Shown here in pieces: positions 18,461-25,884 of a stretch of DNA of 56,740 nt. Positions within the stretch are counted from its first letter, which is position 1. Every line of letters begins with the position of its first letter. The notes under the pieces were generated by a model. The model was not told the DNA's origin and ran no database searches. It saw only the letters and a list, made by a program, of their open reading frames with translations. A program made the translations under genes and the position numbers. The stretch comes from an uncultured Alphaproteobacteria bacterium (GTDB lineage Bacteria; Pseudomonadota; Alphaproteobacteria; RF32; CAG-239), in NCBI GenBank assembly GCA_944390905.1, contig CALXRR010000003.1:1-56740 (forward strand). The letters run 5' to 3'.

Positions 18461-19486
18461 ATGGAAAAAGATAAAGCATTAGACGCCGCGCTCAGCCAAA
18501 TAGAACGCGCATTTGGTAAAGGCTCTATCATGAGACTTGGCCAACAGTCCAATATTGATATTGAGGCTATTTCGACCGGTTCTTTAGGAATAGATATCGC
18601 CCTTGGTATCGGAGGTTTGCCCAAAGGCCGTATTATTGAAATTTTCGGCCCGGAAAGCTCCGGTAAAACTACACTTGCCTTGAGCGTTATCGCCCAGTCT
18701 CAAAAGAAAGGCGGCACCTGCGCCTTTATTGATGCGGAGCACGCTCTTGACCCATCTTATGCCAAAAAGATTGGTGTTGATATTGACAACCTGCTGATTT
18801 CTCAGCCAGACGCCGGCGAGCAAGCTCTTGAAATTGCAGATACTTTGGTTCGTTCTGGTGCTATTGACGTTTTGGTAGTCGACTCGGTAGCCGCCCTCGT
18901 CCCTAAGGCTGAGCTCGAAGGTGAAATGGGCGATTCTCACATGGGCTTGCAAGCCCGCTTGATGAGCCAAGCCTTAAGAAAGCTCACTTCCACCGTTTCT
19001 CGCTCCAATACCTTGATTATCTTCATCAACCAAATCCGTATGAAGATTGGGGTTATGTTTGGCAATCCGGAAACCACCACCGGCGGTAACGCCCTCAAGT
19101 TCTATGCCTCAGTTCGTATGGACATCCGCCGCACCGGCTCTATTAAAGATAAAGAAGACGTCATCGGCAGCCAAACCCGCGTCAAAATCGTTAAAAACAA
19201 AGTTGCTCCTCCGTTCAAAGTTGTTGACTTTGACATTATGTATGGTGAAGGCATCTCCAAGACCGGTGAGCTTATTGACCTTGGCGTCAAAGCCGGATTC
19301 ATTGAAAAAGCCGGTGCTTGGTTCTCTTATAACGGGGAGAAAATTGGTCAAGGCCGTGAAAACGCCAAAATTTTCTTGAGAGAACATCCTGAAGTTGCCG
19401 ATGAGATTGAACGCAAGATTCGTGCTGACGCCGGTCACTTAACGACCGAGATGATTGGCGACGATGAACCCTCATCGGAAGAATAA
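18461..19486 (+). CDS. recA: Recombinase RecA
   Basis: 341 residues, full length. The Walker A GPESSGKT lies at 63-70, and the RecA signature [23 protein letters not shown], the L2 loop [26 protein letters not shown] region and an acidic C-terminus are all present. RecA forms nucleoprotein filaments on ssDNA for homologous recombination and stimulates LexA autocleavage. The ribosome site is weak (AAGAAAG). Two palindromes in the leader may be regulatory, and a hairpin follows the stop. Confidence 0.99.
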   Translation: MEKDKALDAALSQIERAFGKGSIMRLGQQSNIDIEAISTGSLGIDIALGIGGLPKGRIIEIFGPESSGKTTLALSVIAQSQKKGGTCAFIDAEHALDPSYAKKIGVDIDNLLISQPDAGEQALEIADTLVRSGAIDVLVVDSVAALVPKAELEGEMGDSHMGLQARLMSQALRKLTSTVSRSNTLIIFINQIRMKIGVMFGNPETTTGGNALKFYASVRMDIRRTGSIKDKEDVIGSQTRVKIVKNKVAPPFKVVDFDIMYGEGISKTGELIDLGVKAGFIEKAGAWFSYNGEKIGQGRENAKIFLREHPEVADEIERKIRADAGHLTTEMIGDDEPSSEE

Positions 19487-19502
19487 CCTCCAACTCCTAA
19501 TC

Positions 19503-19534
19503 AAAAAGGTTCCGGCTTTCACTCCGGAACCTTT
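19503..19534. terminator. Terminator between convergent recA and Cys-rich gene
   Basis: A perfect 11-bp stem (AAAGGTTCCGG / CCGGAACCTTT) with an 8-nt loop. The T run is better on the minus strand (CCTTTTTGA), so it serves the minus-strand gene best; for recA the hairpin is followed by GGGG and may be less efficient. Confidence 0.75.
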
Positions 19535-19545
19535 GGGGACTAAAA

Positions 19546-20124
19546 CTAAGGCAATCCCCATTCTTGACACGATCTACATAACGAACGACAGTCAATAGAA
19601 TCGCATGTATCTGCCCTTATAGAACCTACAACTGTAAATTCACCAGCCATACCTCCACGATCACACGTGCACTGACACTCCATCGCAAACCCACCGTCTG
19701 GGGTTAATGAGCAAACACTTCTTTGAGAACAGCTTTTAGAATAATAGGACCATTTAAGACATACTTTTTTGACACAAGCTCCATCTTTCCAGCCATAACC
19801 TTCCGCACAATTACAATAAGTATATTTTCCATTACACTCTGAACCTGATCCTCCCGCATAACCTGTGCCGGTACAATCATACTTAAAACCTAACTTATCA
19901 CAAGCTAACTCCATGCATTCATTTTCGGTATAAGTATCATCGCTGCTACCACAAAACCACTTATTGCCAAAGGGACACTTGACACCATTTCCATTTGGAC
20001 AAGATGTTTCGGTGTAGCCCAGCGCCGTGCAGTCCTGCGTAGTCACACATTGCGACATTCCTTGATTCGCATAAAGGAAAGCGATGCCTGCCGTTACACT
20101 TGATAATAAATATTTCTTATTCAT
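19546..20124 (-). CDS. Secreted Cys-rich modular protein
   Basis: 192 residues with a Sec signal peptide (MNKKYLLSSVTAGIAFLYANQGMS). The mature part holds about 27 cysteines. Two modules recur in the larger neighbour: a DC-x2-LGY-x4-SCP...KCPF block near 30-60 and an FKYDCTGTGYAGGSGSEC..KYTYCNCAEGYGW block near 87-120, followed by a unique Cys-rich tail. No described family is certain; the spacing resembles EGF-like disulfide-bonded repeats. An AGGAG site precedes the ATG at 20124; a longer start is rejected. Probably exported and disulfide-stabilised in the periplasm or on the surface (inference). Confidence 0.7.
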   Translation of the reverse strand: MNKKYLLSSVTAGIAFLYANQGMSQCVTTQDCTALGYTETSCPNGNGVKCPFGNKWFCGSSDDTYTENECMELACDKLGFKYDCTGTGYAGGSGSECNGKYTYCNCAEGYGWKDGACVKKVCLKWSYYSKSCSQRSVCSLTPDGGFAMECQCTCDRGGMAGEFTVVGSIRADTCDSIDCRSLCRSCQEWGLP

Positions 20125-20146
20125 CTCATTTCTCCTCAAGCAGGGG

Positions 20147-20165
20147 CAGCTTGACCCCCTAATTT
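20147..20165 (+). repeat. Dispersed short repeat, copy 1
   Basis: The core cagcttgaccccctaa is repeated exactly on the minus strand near 56351-56366 and in a diverged copy near 56242-56257. It lies just upstream of the Cys-rich gene starting at 20124. Confidence 0.55.
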
Positions 20166-20242
20166 AGTTGTTACTACTTTCTTTTTTTAATTATTCGCGA
20201 TGCTTACATCCTTGCTCTTGTTAGACAGAGGCTCCTTTAGCT

Positions 20243-20265
20243 CCCTCCCTGTTGTATAGGGAGGG
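20243..20265. repeat. GC-rich hairpin repeat
   Basis: An 8-bp perfect stem (CCCTCCCT / AGGGAGGG) with a 7-nt loop, followed by GGGGCGGGGTGGGTGAG. The layout (CT-rich stem, AG-rich stem, then GGGGTGGG) resembles the element inside the large Cys-rich gene at 22179-22255. Confidence 0.5.
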
Positions 20266-20352
20266 GCGGGGTGGGTGAGATATAAAAGAATCTACTGTGA
20301 ATTATCTCACCCCTCTAACTTCTAGCTTCATAAGTTGCGCCGTGGGCTTAAC

Positions 20353-20475
20353 AACTTCGCTTCGGTCACTCGACTTGTAAGACTTGTTTCGGTTAGCTAT
20401 CACTTTCTCACAAGTCAACAAGTCTTCGCTGTCATCAGCCAACAATTCGCAGGATTGTTGGCTATTCTCCAGCCC
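20353..20475 (+). repeat. Multi-hairpin dispersed element, copy A (about 123 bp)
   Basis: It begins with aacttcgcttcggtcactcg, contains internal inverted repeats (GACTTGT...ACAAGTC), then a 10-bp perfect hairpin AGCCAACAAT / ATTGTTGGCT, and ends in ctattctccagccc. A 121-bp relative with the same order of blocks lies on the minus strand at 56446-56566. No reading frame is conserved between the copies, so it is probably a non-autonomous intergenic repeat. Confidence 0.65.
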
Positions 20476-20500
20476 TATGCAACAGGGGGAGAAAATTTGC

Positions 20501-22417
20501 TTAAAACTCCATGACCGGGCGAACAACGATGTTACTATAGTAGTTGGTCTTATAGTCGTAGCTCATATTGAACGAACCACTCGTATTGGCGCCGAAGTAC
20601 CACGCGAAGTTGGTGGAGTACTCAGACGACGACCAAACGTTCTCATAAGAATAGGAAGGTTGTCCACCATATCCTAATTTAGTGCCTCCGGCAGTGGTGA
20701 TACCGGCGTTGACTTTGGCGAAATTGACGGAATTATTAAGGTTGTTAAGCAAGTCATAAGATGGCAAACACCATGATTTACCGCTTGGTGTACCTGTCGG
20801 GTTATAATTATTTGCTGCAGTAGCAGCCGCATAACTGCTGCCCAAAGCAACCAGCTTTTGGGTATTGGTACAGCTGGCGCTAACCGTTTTATCGGTAATG
20901 CCGGTTGTTGTTCCATAACCCCACTTAATACCTGTCTGTATTGGTTTAACGGTCATTACCCAGCCGCCGCCGGAGGCGCCGTTAGAGTAGATAACCACGC
21001 CGAGCAGAGTTTTGCCGCTGACTTTACTGCTGGAGCAAGTGTTGTCACTATAATACAAAGTGCCGACTTCACAGACTGCGCGGTCAGTCTTACATGTTCC
21101 ACTGGTTGCATCCCATTTATAACCACTGGCGCATTTACATTGAGTATATTTTCCACCACAGGCGGAGCCTGTGCCACCGGCGTAGCCGGTGCCGGAGCAA
21201 GTGTATTTGTATTCGGACTGGCAGCTGATGCAATATACATAGCTGGTGTCAAATGGGCATTTGATAGTGCGCTCGGGGCAGGTTTGCTTTTTGTAGCCTA
21301 AACTAGAGCAGTCTTGATTGAGCGTACACCAGTCAGTGCCATTGCAAACGCACATTCCGCTGGATGAGTTCCAAGTGAAACCGGTAGCGCATTTACAGGC
21401 GGTATATTTTCCGCCACAAGCCGTACCCGACCCGCCGGTGATGTTGCTGCCCGAGCAGGTATATTTGTAGGTACTACCGCAAACACAAGTTCCGGTCGAC
21501 GCATTCCATGTGTATCCACTAGCGCATTTACACTTTTGATATTTGTTGTCACAGCTGTTGCCGTCGCCGCCGGAATATCCCGTCCCTGAACAAGTGTATT
21601 TGTACCCGGTTGAGCATACACATTTTTTCGCCGACACGCTCCATTCATACATGGTCGGGCAAGTGCACTTGGTGTAATAAGTTCCGGTGTCATCTTTACA
21701 GCTCGTTCCGCTACCGCTTGCAGAGCCGCAGTCAATATAAGTTCCGGTATTACTGCTATTAGTATCACACCTAATTTTATACTTAGTACCGGTACAGCTC
21801 TCACAGCTTCCGTTTTTGACGTGTCCGGCAGGAATATTGCTGGCGGTATAGTTATATCCGGTACATTTTTTGCAACATTCTTTATATTTGCCGTTGCAGG
21901 CAGTTCCTTTGCCTTGCTCGTCGGTGCCATTACAAGCCTTGTTGTATTCCGGTTTGCACTTACATCCCGTATGCCAACCATTATCATAAGGACAAAGAGT
22001 TCCTTTGTCTTGAGTAGAATTACAAACGGTGTTTACATAACCTTCCAGTTTGCACATATTATCAGTATCAGGATCAATCGGCCCCGCACCGCTGGAAGAA
22101 CTGCTATCCGTCCCCCCTCCCGCACCTCCGCAATTTCCCGCATCAGTGATGAAGCACACAGACGCCAAACGAGCACTTGACCCCACCCCTCTCTGGAGAG
22201 AGAGGGTGGCGGCTGAGCCGTCGGGAGAGTTGATTAACAAACGCTCAGCGTTTGCAAAATTGGACAAGGAAAGAAGTTTGGTTTGAGAAACAAGGTGTGT
22301 ATTATGTGTGTGTGAAGATAAATCTGTTTCTGATGGGAGAATACCGGCTTGGGCAGATAAAACACTACCTAAGCTTAGACAAGATACGGAAATCAATAAG
22401 TAAACATGCCGTTTCAT
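20501..22417 (-). CDS. Large secreted Cys-rich repeat protein with C-terminal DUF1566/FISUMP-like domain
   Basis: About 638 residues. A Sec signal peptide (MKRHVYLLISVSCLSLGSVLSAQA) is followed by a Ser/Gly-rich linker. From about 120 to 445 it carries many cysteines in modules: at least three close copies of a unit of about 42-45 residues (YKYTCSGTGY.GG.G.ACGGKYT.CKCASGY.W) and one DC..LGY...CP..KCPF unit shared with the neighbour at 19546. Residues about 450-638 form a separate domain with SWCLPSYDLLNNL, VWSSSEYSTNFAWYFG and a terminal VRPVMEF, typical of DUF1566/Lcl (C-type-lectin-like) domains. The ATG at 22417 has GGAG eight bases upstream. Likely a cell-surface or secreted binding protein (inference). 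Confidence 0.75.
   Translation of the reverse strand: MKRHVYLLISVSCLSLGSVLSAQAGILPSETDLSSHTHNTHLVSQTKLLSLSNFANAERLLINSPDGSAATLSLQRGVGSSARLASVCFITDAGNCGGAGGGTDSSSSSGAGPIDPDTDNMCKLEGYVNTVCNSTQDKGTLCPYDNGWHTGCKCKPEYNKACNGTDEQGKGTACNGKYKECCKKCTGYNYTASNIPAGHVKNGSCESCTGTKYKIRCDTNSSNTGTYIDCGSASGSGTSCKDDTGTYYTKCTCPTMYEWSVSAKKCVCSTGYKYTCSGTGYSGGDGNSCDNKYQKCKCASGYTWNASTGTCVCGSTYKYTCSGSNITGGSGTACGGKYTACKCATGFTWNSSSGMCVCNGTDWCTLNQDCSSLGYKKQTCPERTIKCPFDTSYVYCISCQSEYKYTCSGTGYAGGTGSACGGKYTQCKCASGYKWDATSGTCKTDRAVCEVGTLYYSDNTCSSSKVSGKTLLGVVIYSNGASGGGWVMTVKPIQTGIKWGYGTTTGITDKTVSASCTNTQKLVALGSSYAAATAANNYNPTGTPSGKSWCLPSYDLLNNLNNSVNFAKVNAGITTAGGTKLGYGGQPSYSYENVWSSSEYSTNFAWYFGANTSGSFNMSYDYKTNYYSNIVVRPVMEF
22179..22255 (-). 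repeat. Palindromic dispersed repeat read in frame inside the large Cys-rich gene
   Basis: Three nested inverted repeats: CTCTCT-CCAGAGAG, GACGGCT-AGCCGCC and CAAACGC-GCGTTTG. A related double-hairpin element (gttaatc, then a ccg..ccgcc stem, then a cctctc..gagagg stem) lies at 56141-56195 on the same strand. Here it encodes roughly residues 55-80 of the secreted protein, just after the signal peptide, without breaking the frame. Confidence 0.55.
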
Positions 22418-22570
22418 GATAATATCTCCTCGCAAACCTCTTTCCTACGAGTCTCATACTATCACAATTTTTCATTATTGTAAACACTAATTTTTCAAAA
22501 CCGGCAAAATATTGCACTGCTCCCCAATCAAGCTCAGAAAATGGAGTTTTTATAAAATTAAGCTAATATT

Positions 22571-23833
22571 CTAAAACGGACTGGTAACTTCAGGTACCAA
22601 TACCTGAACTTCAACATTTTCCTCTACTTCAAGCGGTTGAGCATTAGAGGTCGTCGGCGCTTTGGACTTGGCGGCCGGTTTAGCGGCTTGATTATTCGCT
22701 TTTGGCGCAGACTTAGCTGCTTGAGCCGTCGTTGTTGAAGTAGTCGCCTTTTTCTTGACATCTGCAGCCCTGATTAACCCCAGATTCTTTTCAATAGCGG
22801 CTTTTTCGGCGGCTTTTTCTTTATCGGTAATCAGGTTCAGCTGGCTGATAACCTCCAATTTGCGTAAATCTTTAGCTGCGGATAAAATATCCTTAGACGG
22901 CGCTTTGTTCTGCATTCTTAGCTTCGGCTTGGGCGGCAAAATAGCCTCCACAATCAAATCACGCTCAGCTGAAAACTCTTGCGGAGTAATAGCTCGAGCC
23001 TCAACCGCACTGCGTAAAGAGTTGATTCTCTCAATAATCAAATCAGAAGAGGGGACTGGCTTGTCAATTCCAAAAGCCGGAGCCTTGTTGGTTAAAGGCA
23101 GCAACCCACCGATGTTAGCCGCGCGCCCGGCCAAAAACTCCTGCTGAGTAATCATATCATTTTCGGCGAGCTCATTCAAAATCAAGAATCTAGAAATAAT
23201 ATTTTTCTCTTCATCGCTGAACAAAACCTCAACGGCTTTCATATCAGCGGCGGTGTCAGCCTTATTTTCAGCAATCATTTTCTGCTGGCGCACAAACAAA
23301 GCCTCATCCATGGCAGATTTTCCTTGTCTGGCGGAGGCTTCTTGAGAAATATTAAAGACCATAGCCCCATCTTTGTCCTCAATCATAAACTCGCTCTGCA
23401 TCATATTGAGGCGGCGCAGGCGGCGACGTGCGATTTCGGCCATGCTTTCCGGCTTTCCGCTGTCAGTTCCGAGGATAGAAGTTTCCTCTCCGCCGACAAT
23501 AATCAAGTCTTCATAATATTGTCTGGCACGATTCAAACGCCCCATGTGCTCATAGACCAAAGCACCAACCATTAAGGCCTGCGGCTGTCTTGGGTTGAGG
23601 CGCAAAGCCTGAATCACATGGTTTTCGGCGTCTTCAAATTTTCCTTGAGAATAAGCTACGGTAGCCAGTTCAGCGTCATTAGCGCCTTCGGTTCCATAAT
23701 TTTCGCCCTTAAACCAACTGTGATTAGGAGTCTCTTGAGTTTTATTAGCCGTATCAAACATCGAGCAAGAAGCCAAAGCCATTGATAGCAAAACCCCGCA
23801 AACCCCACGGTGAACCAATTTTCCAGACACCAC
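22571..23833 (-). CDS. TPR lipoprotein with SHOCT-like helical hairpins
   Basis: 420 residues. The lipobox LASC places the acylated Cys at 23. Two TPR units span about 54-115 (ELATVAYSQGKFEDAENHVIQALRLNPRQPQA). Three later segments (about 213-240, 270-298 and 320-349) share an L..L...xxIT.xEF/xEK pattern like SHOCT hairpins. The tail is Ala/Lys/Thr-rich and disordered. No named family is recognised. The start is GTG at 23833 (or the next GTG) after AAGGAG. It is probably an outer-membrane-anchored periplasmic scaffold (inference). Confidence 0.75.
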   Translation of the reverse strand: MVSGKLVHRGVCGVLLSMALASCSMFDTANKTQETPNHSWFKGENYGTEGANDAELATVAYSQGKFEDAENHVIQALRLNPRQPQALMVGALVYEHMGRLNRARQYYEDLIIVGGEETSILGTDSGKPESMAEIARRRLRRLNMMQSEFMIEDKDGAMVFNISQEASARQGKSAMDEALFVRQQKMIAENKADTAADMKAVEVLFSDEEKNIISRFLILNELAENDMITQQEFLAGRAANIGGLLPLTNKAPAFGIDKPVPSSDLIIERINSLRSAVEARAITPQEFSAERDLIVEAILPPKPKLRMQNKAPSKDILSAAKDLRKLEVISQLNLITDKEKAAEKAAIEKNLGLIRAADVKKKATTSTTTAQAAKSAPKANNQAAKPAAKSKAPTTSNAQPLEVEENVEVQVLVPEVTSPF

Positions 23834-23984
23834 GATATTCTCCTTAAAAACTGATAAAAAAGTTTTTTCAAATCTTGAAGGTATAGTAATAAATATTCAT
23901 TTATATTACAATAATTTTAATTGGCCTGTTAATTTTACTTGATTTATCTGAAAAAATATGTACTATTCAAACAACTTTAACCCG

Positions 23985-24069
23985 GCAGGCGTGGTGAAAT
24001 TGGTAGACACGCCAGACTTAGGATCTGGTGGCGCAAGCTGTGAGAGTTCGAGTCTCTCCGCCTGCACCA
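23985..24069 (+). tRNA. tRNA-Leu (UAG)
   Basis: A class II tRNA of 85 nt with encoded CCA. The acceptor stem is GCAGGCG/CGCCUGC, the anticodon stem-loop CCAGA-CUUAGGA-UCUGG gives UAG, the variable arm is long and the T-arm carries GUUCGAGUC. It reads CUN leucine codons. Confidence 0.97.
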
Positions 24070-24101
24070 TTTTCCCTCAGTTATGGAGAAAATGGTTTTT
24101 T
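24066..24101 (+). terminator. Terminator of tRNA-Leu, sharing the CCA end
   Basis: ACCATTTTC (24066-24074, including the tRNA discriminator and CCA) pairs with GAAAATGGT (24088-24096) and is followed by six T residues. Confidence 0.8.
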
Positions 24102-24123
24102 GCACAACTTAAGGTAAAGAAAG

Positions 24124-25548
24124 ATGAACATAACAGAGTTAAAATCTGAAGGATTAAAAAAAGAATATAAGGTGTCGATTCCTGCACAGGATGTCGCCAA
24201 AAGTGTTGAAGCCAAATTAAATCAGGTTTCTAAAAACGTCAAACTCCCCGGATTCCGTCCCGGAAAAGCTCCCAAATCAATGCTGAAGCAAAAATATCAG
24301 GCTTCAATTATGGGTGAGGTCTTGGATGATATGGTTCGCCACGCTACCGACGGTGTTATCAGTGAGAAGAAGTTGCGCCCGGCTTTGATGCCGAATGTCA
24401 AAATTACTTCTTTCGGCGAGGATAAAGACATCGAGTTTGAAATGAGCGTTGAAGTTTTACCTGAAATCAAACTCGGCGACCTTACCAAACTTTCTTTAGA
24501 AAAAGTTATAGCAGAAGTTCCGGCTGAAGAAGTAGACAAGGCTTTGGGTTATCTGGCCAAATCCCGCCGTGAAACTCAAACAGTTGAATCTGACCGCGCT
24601 TCTAAAAAAGGCGATACCGTAGTTATTGATTTTGTCGGCTCGGTTGACGGTGTTGAATTCCAAGGTGGTAAAGGCAATAATTATCCTCTTGAACTTGGCT
24701 CAGGTTCATTCATCCCCGGATTCGAAGAACAGCTTGAAGGCAAAAAAGCCGGTGATAAAGTTGACGTTAAGGTTAAATTCCCGGATAACTATCATGCTAA
24801 GGATCTGGCCGGCAAGGACTCTGTCTTTGCAGTTGAAATCAAAGAATTGCGTGAGAGCAAGGATGTTGCCATTGATGATGAGTTTGCCAAATCTTTGGGC
24901 GAAAAGAGCCTTAATGAACTTAAAGACAAGATTTCAGCCCGCATCAAAGGAGATTATGAAGTTGCATCTCGCATGAAGTTAAAACGCCAGCTTCTTGATG
25001 CTCTTGACAATGAATATCAGCTTGAAGTACCGCAAGGCTTGGTAGATGCTGAATACAAGGGTATAGTTTCTCAATATGAACAAGCTAAGAAGTATAACCA
25101 GCTTGATGAAAGTGAAAAATCTAAGAGCGAAGAAGAACTTCTTGCTGATTATAAAGACATTGCCGTTCGCAGAGTAAAGCTTGGCTTGGTATTGTCCGAA
25201 ATTGGCAAAGATGCTAAGATTACGATTGAAGCCGATGATATTAACAAGGCCATCATGAACGAGGCCAGAAAATACCCTGGTCAAGAGCAAGCCGTCTTTG
25301 ATTATTATTTGAAGAACAAAGACGCGGTTGAAGCTTTGAAAGCTCCGGTTTTTGAAGAAAAAATCATTGACCACATCATCTCACAGGCTAAAGTATCAGA
25401 AAAGATTATATCAGTAGAAGACCTGTATAATTTTGATGAAGAAGCCAAACCGGCTAAAAAAGTATCTAAAAAAGCCGCCAAAAAGGCCGAAACATCATCT
25501 GAAGAAGAAAAGAAACCCGCCAAGAAAAGCAGCAAGAAAACAGCTTAA
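24124..25548 (+). CDS. tig: Trigger factor (ribosome-associated chaperone and peptidyl-prolyl isomerase)
   Basis: 474 residues. The ribosome-docking signature GFRPGKAPKSMLKQKY is at about 43-58, an FKBP-type PPIase domain (KKGDTVVIDFVGSVDGVEFQGG...PGFEEQLEGKKAGD) at about 160-245, and the helical chaperone arms follow. The last 40 residues are a Lys/Ala/Glu tail (KKVSKKAAKKAE, KKPAKKSSKKTA), unusual and probably disordered. It binds nascent chains at the ribosome exit. In many bacteria tig is followed by clpP-clpX-lon; here it is followed by a terminator and convergent ppiD. Confidence 0.97.
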   Translation: MNITELKSEGLKKEYKVSIPAQDVAKSVEAKLNQVSKNVKLPGFRPGKAPKSMLKQKYQASIMGEVLDDMVRHATDGVISEKKLRPALMPNVKITSFGEDKDIEFEMSVEVLPEIKLGDLTKLSLEKVIAEVPAEEVDKALGYLAKSRRETQTVESDRASKKGDTVVIDFVGSVDGVEFQGGKGNNYPLELGSGSFIPGFEEQLEGKKAGDKVDVKVKFPDNYHAKDLAGKDSVFAVEIKELRESKDVAIDDEFAKSLGEKSLNELKDKISARIKGDYEVASRMKLKRQLLDALDNEYQLEVPQGLVDAEYKGIVSQYEQAKKYNQLDESEKSKSEEELLADYKDIAVRRVKLGLVLSEIGKDAKITIEADDINKAIMNEARKYPGQEQAVFDYYLKNKDAVEALKAPVFEEKIIDHIISQAKVSEKIISVEDLYNFDEEAKPAKKVSKKAAKKAETSSEEEKKPAKKSSKKTA

Positions 25549-25571
25549 CTAGCGGTTTATAGCCTAATACC

Positions 25572-25600
25572 AAAGCCCGTCAAATCAATGGCGGGCTTTT
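25572..25600 (+). terminator. Terminator of tig
   Basis: An 8-bp stem AAAGCCCG / CGGGCTTT with a 12-nt loop, ending in a short T run. Confidence 0.85.
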
Positions 25601-25622
25601 AGTTTATAGTTCAAACATAACA

Positions 25623-25693
25623 CTACCTGCATGAGCAGGTAGATGTAGTCGTACCCGCCCAGCCGTAAAGTTTGCATAGCTTTGGCTGGTAAA
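25623..25693 (+). other. Structured intergenic segment between tig and ppiD
   Basis: A perfect hairpin CTACCTGC-atga-GCAGGTAG (25623-25642) is followed by a second (CCAGCC...GGCTGG, 25662-25693, with an inner AAAG/CTTT). It has no coding potential and no clear promoter. It could be a small RNA, a second attenuator of tig read-through or a repeat. The rest of the gap of about 336 bp holds only the terminators. Confidence 0.3.
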
Positions 25694-25813
25694 ACATAGT
25701 TCTGAACGGTTAATACCTCTTGCGTCAGCTAGTGGAGTTTATTTTGATTGAGAGTGAAAAATAAAGCTTTAAAACAGTAATAATCGGAAATTAATGTCGG
25801 CAAACTTACCATT

Positions 25814-25878
25814 TAAATAAAAACAAGGCGGCTAAGGATGCCAGCGCTATTGCGCTAACCAATGCCCAAAGCCGCCTT
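25814..25878 (-). terminator. Terminator of ppiD (branched hairpin)
   Basis: A 9-bp stem AAGGCGGCT / AGCCGCCTT encloses a second stem AGCGC-tatt-GCGCT; on the minus strand it is followed by GTTTTTATTT. Confidence 0.85.
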
Positions 25879-25884
25879 GATAAG

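Larger units (their letters stand above)
20125..20500. other. Repeat-rich intergenic region between the two Cys-rich genes
   Basis: About 376 bp with no gene. It holds a 16-19 bp motif shared with the right end of the window (20147-20165), a GC-rich hairpin (20243-20265) followed by a GGGGTGGGTGAG run, and a multi-hairpin element (20353-20475). Each is listed separately. A short reading frame across 20302-20526 overlaps the repeats and is not considered coding. Confidence 0.6.

Noticed and set aside
20302..20526. Short minus-strand reading frame of 74 codons
   Set aside because: It lies over the multi-hairpin repeat and the end of the large Cys-rich gene, with no conserved protein features.
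20858..22286. Long open frames opposite the Cys-rich gene on both strands
   Set aside because: They are rich in Thr/Ala/Val shadow composition caused by the Cys/Gly/Thr codons of the real gene and have no start context.
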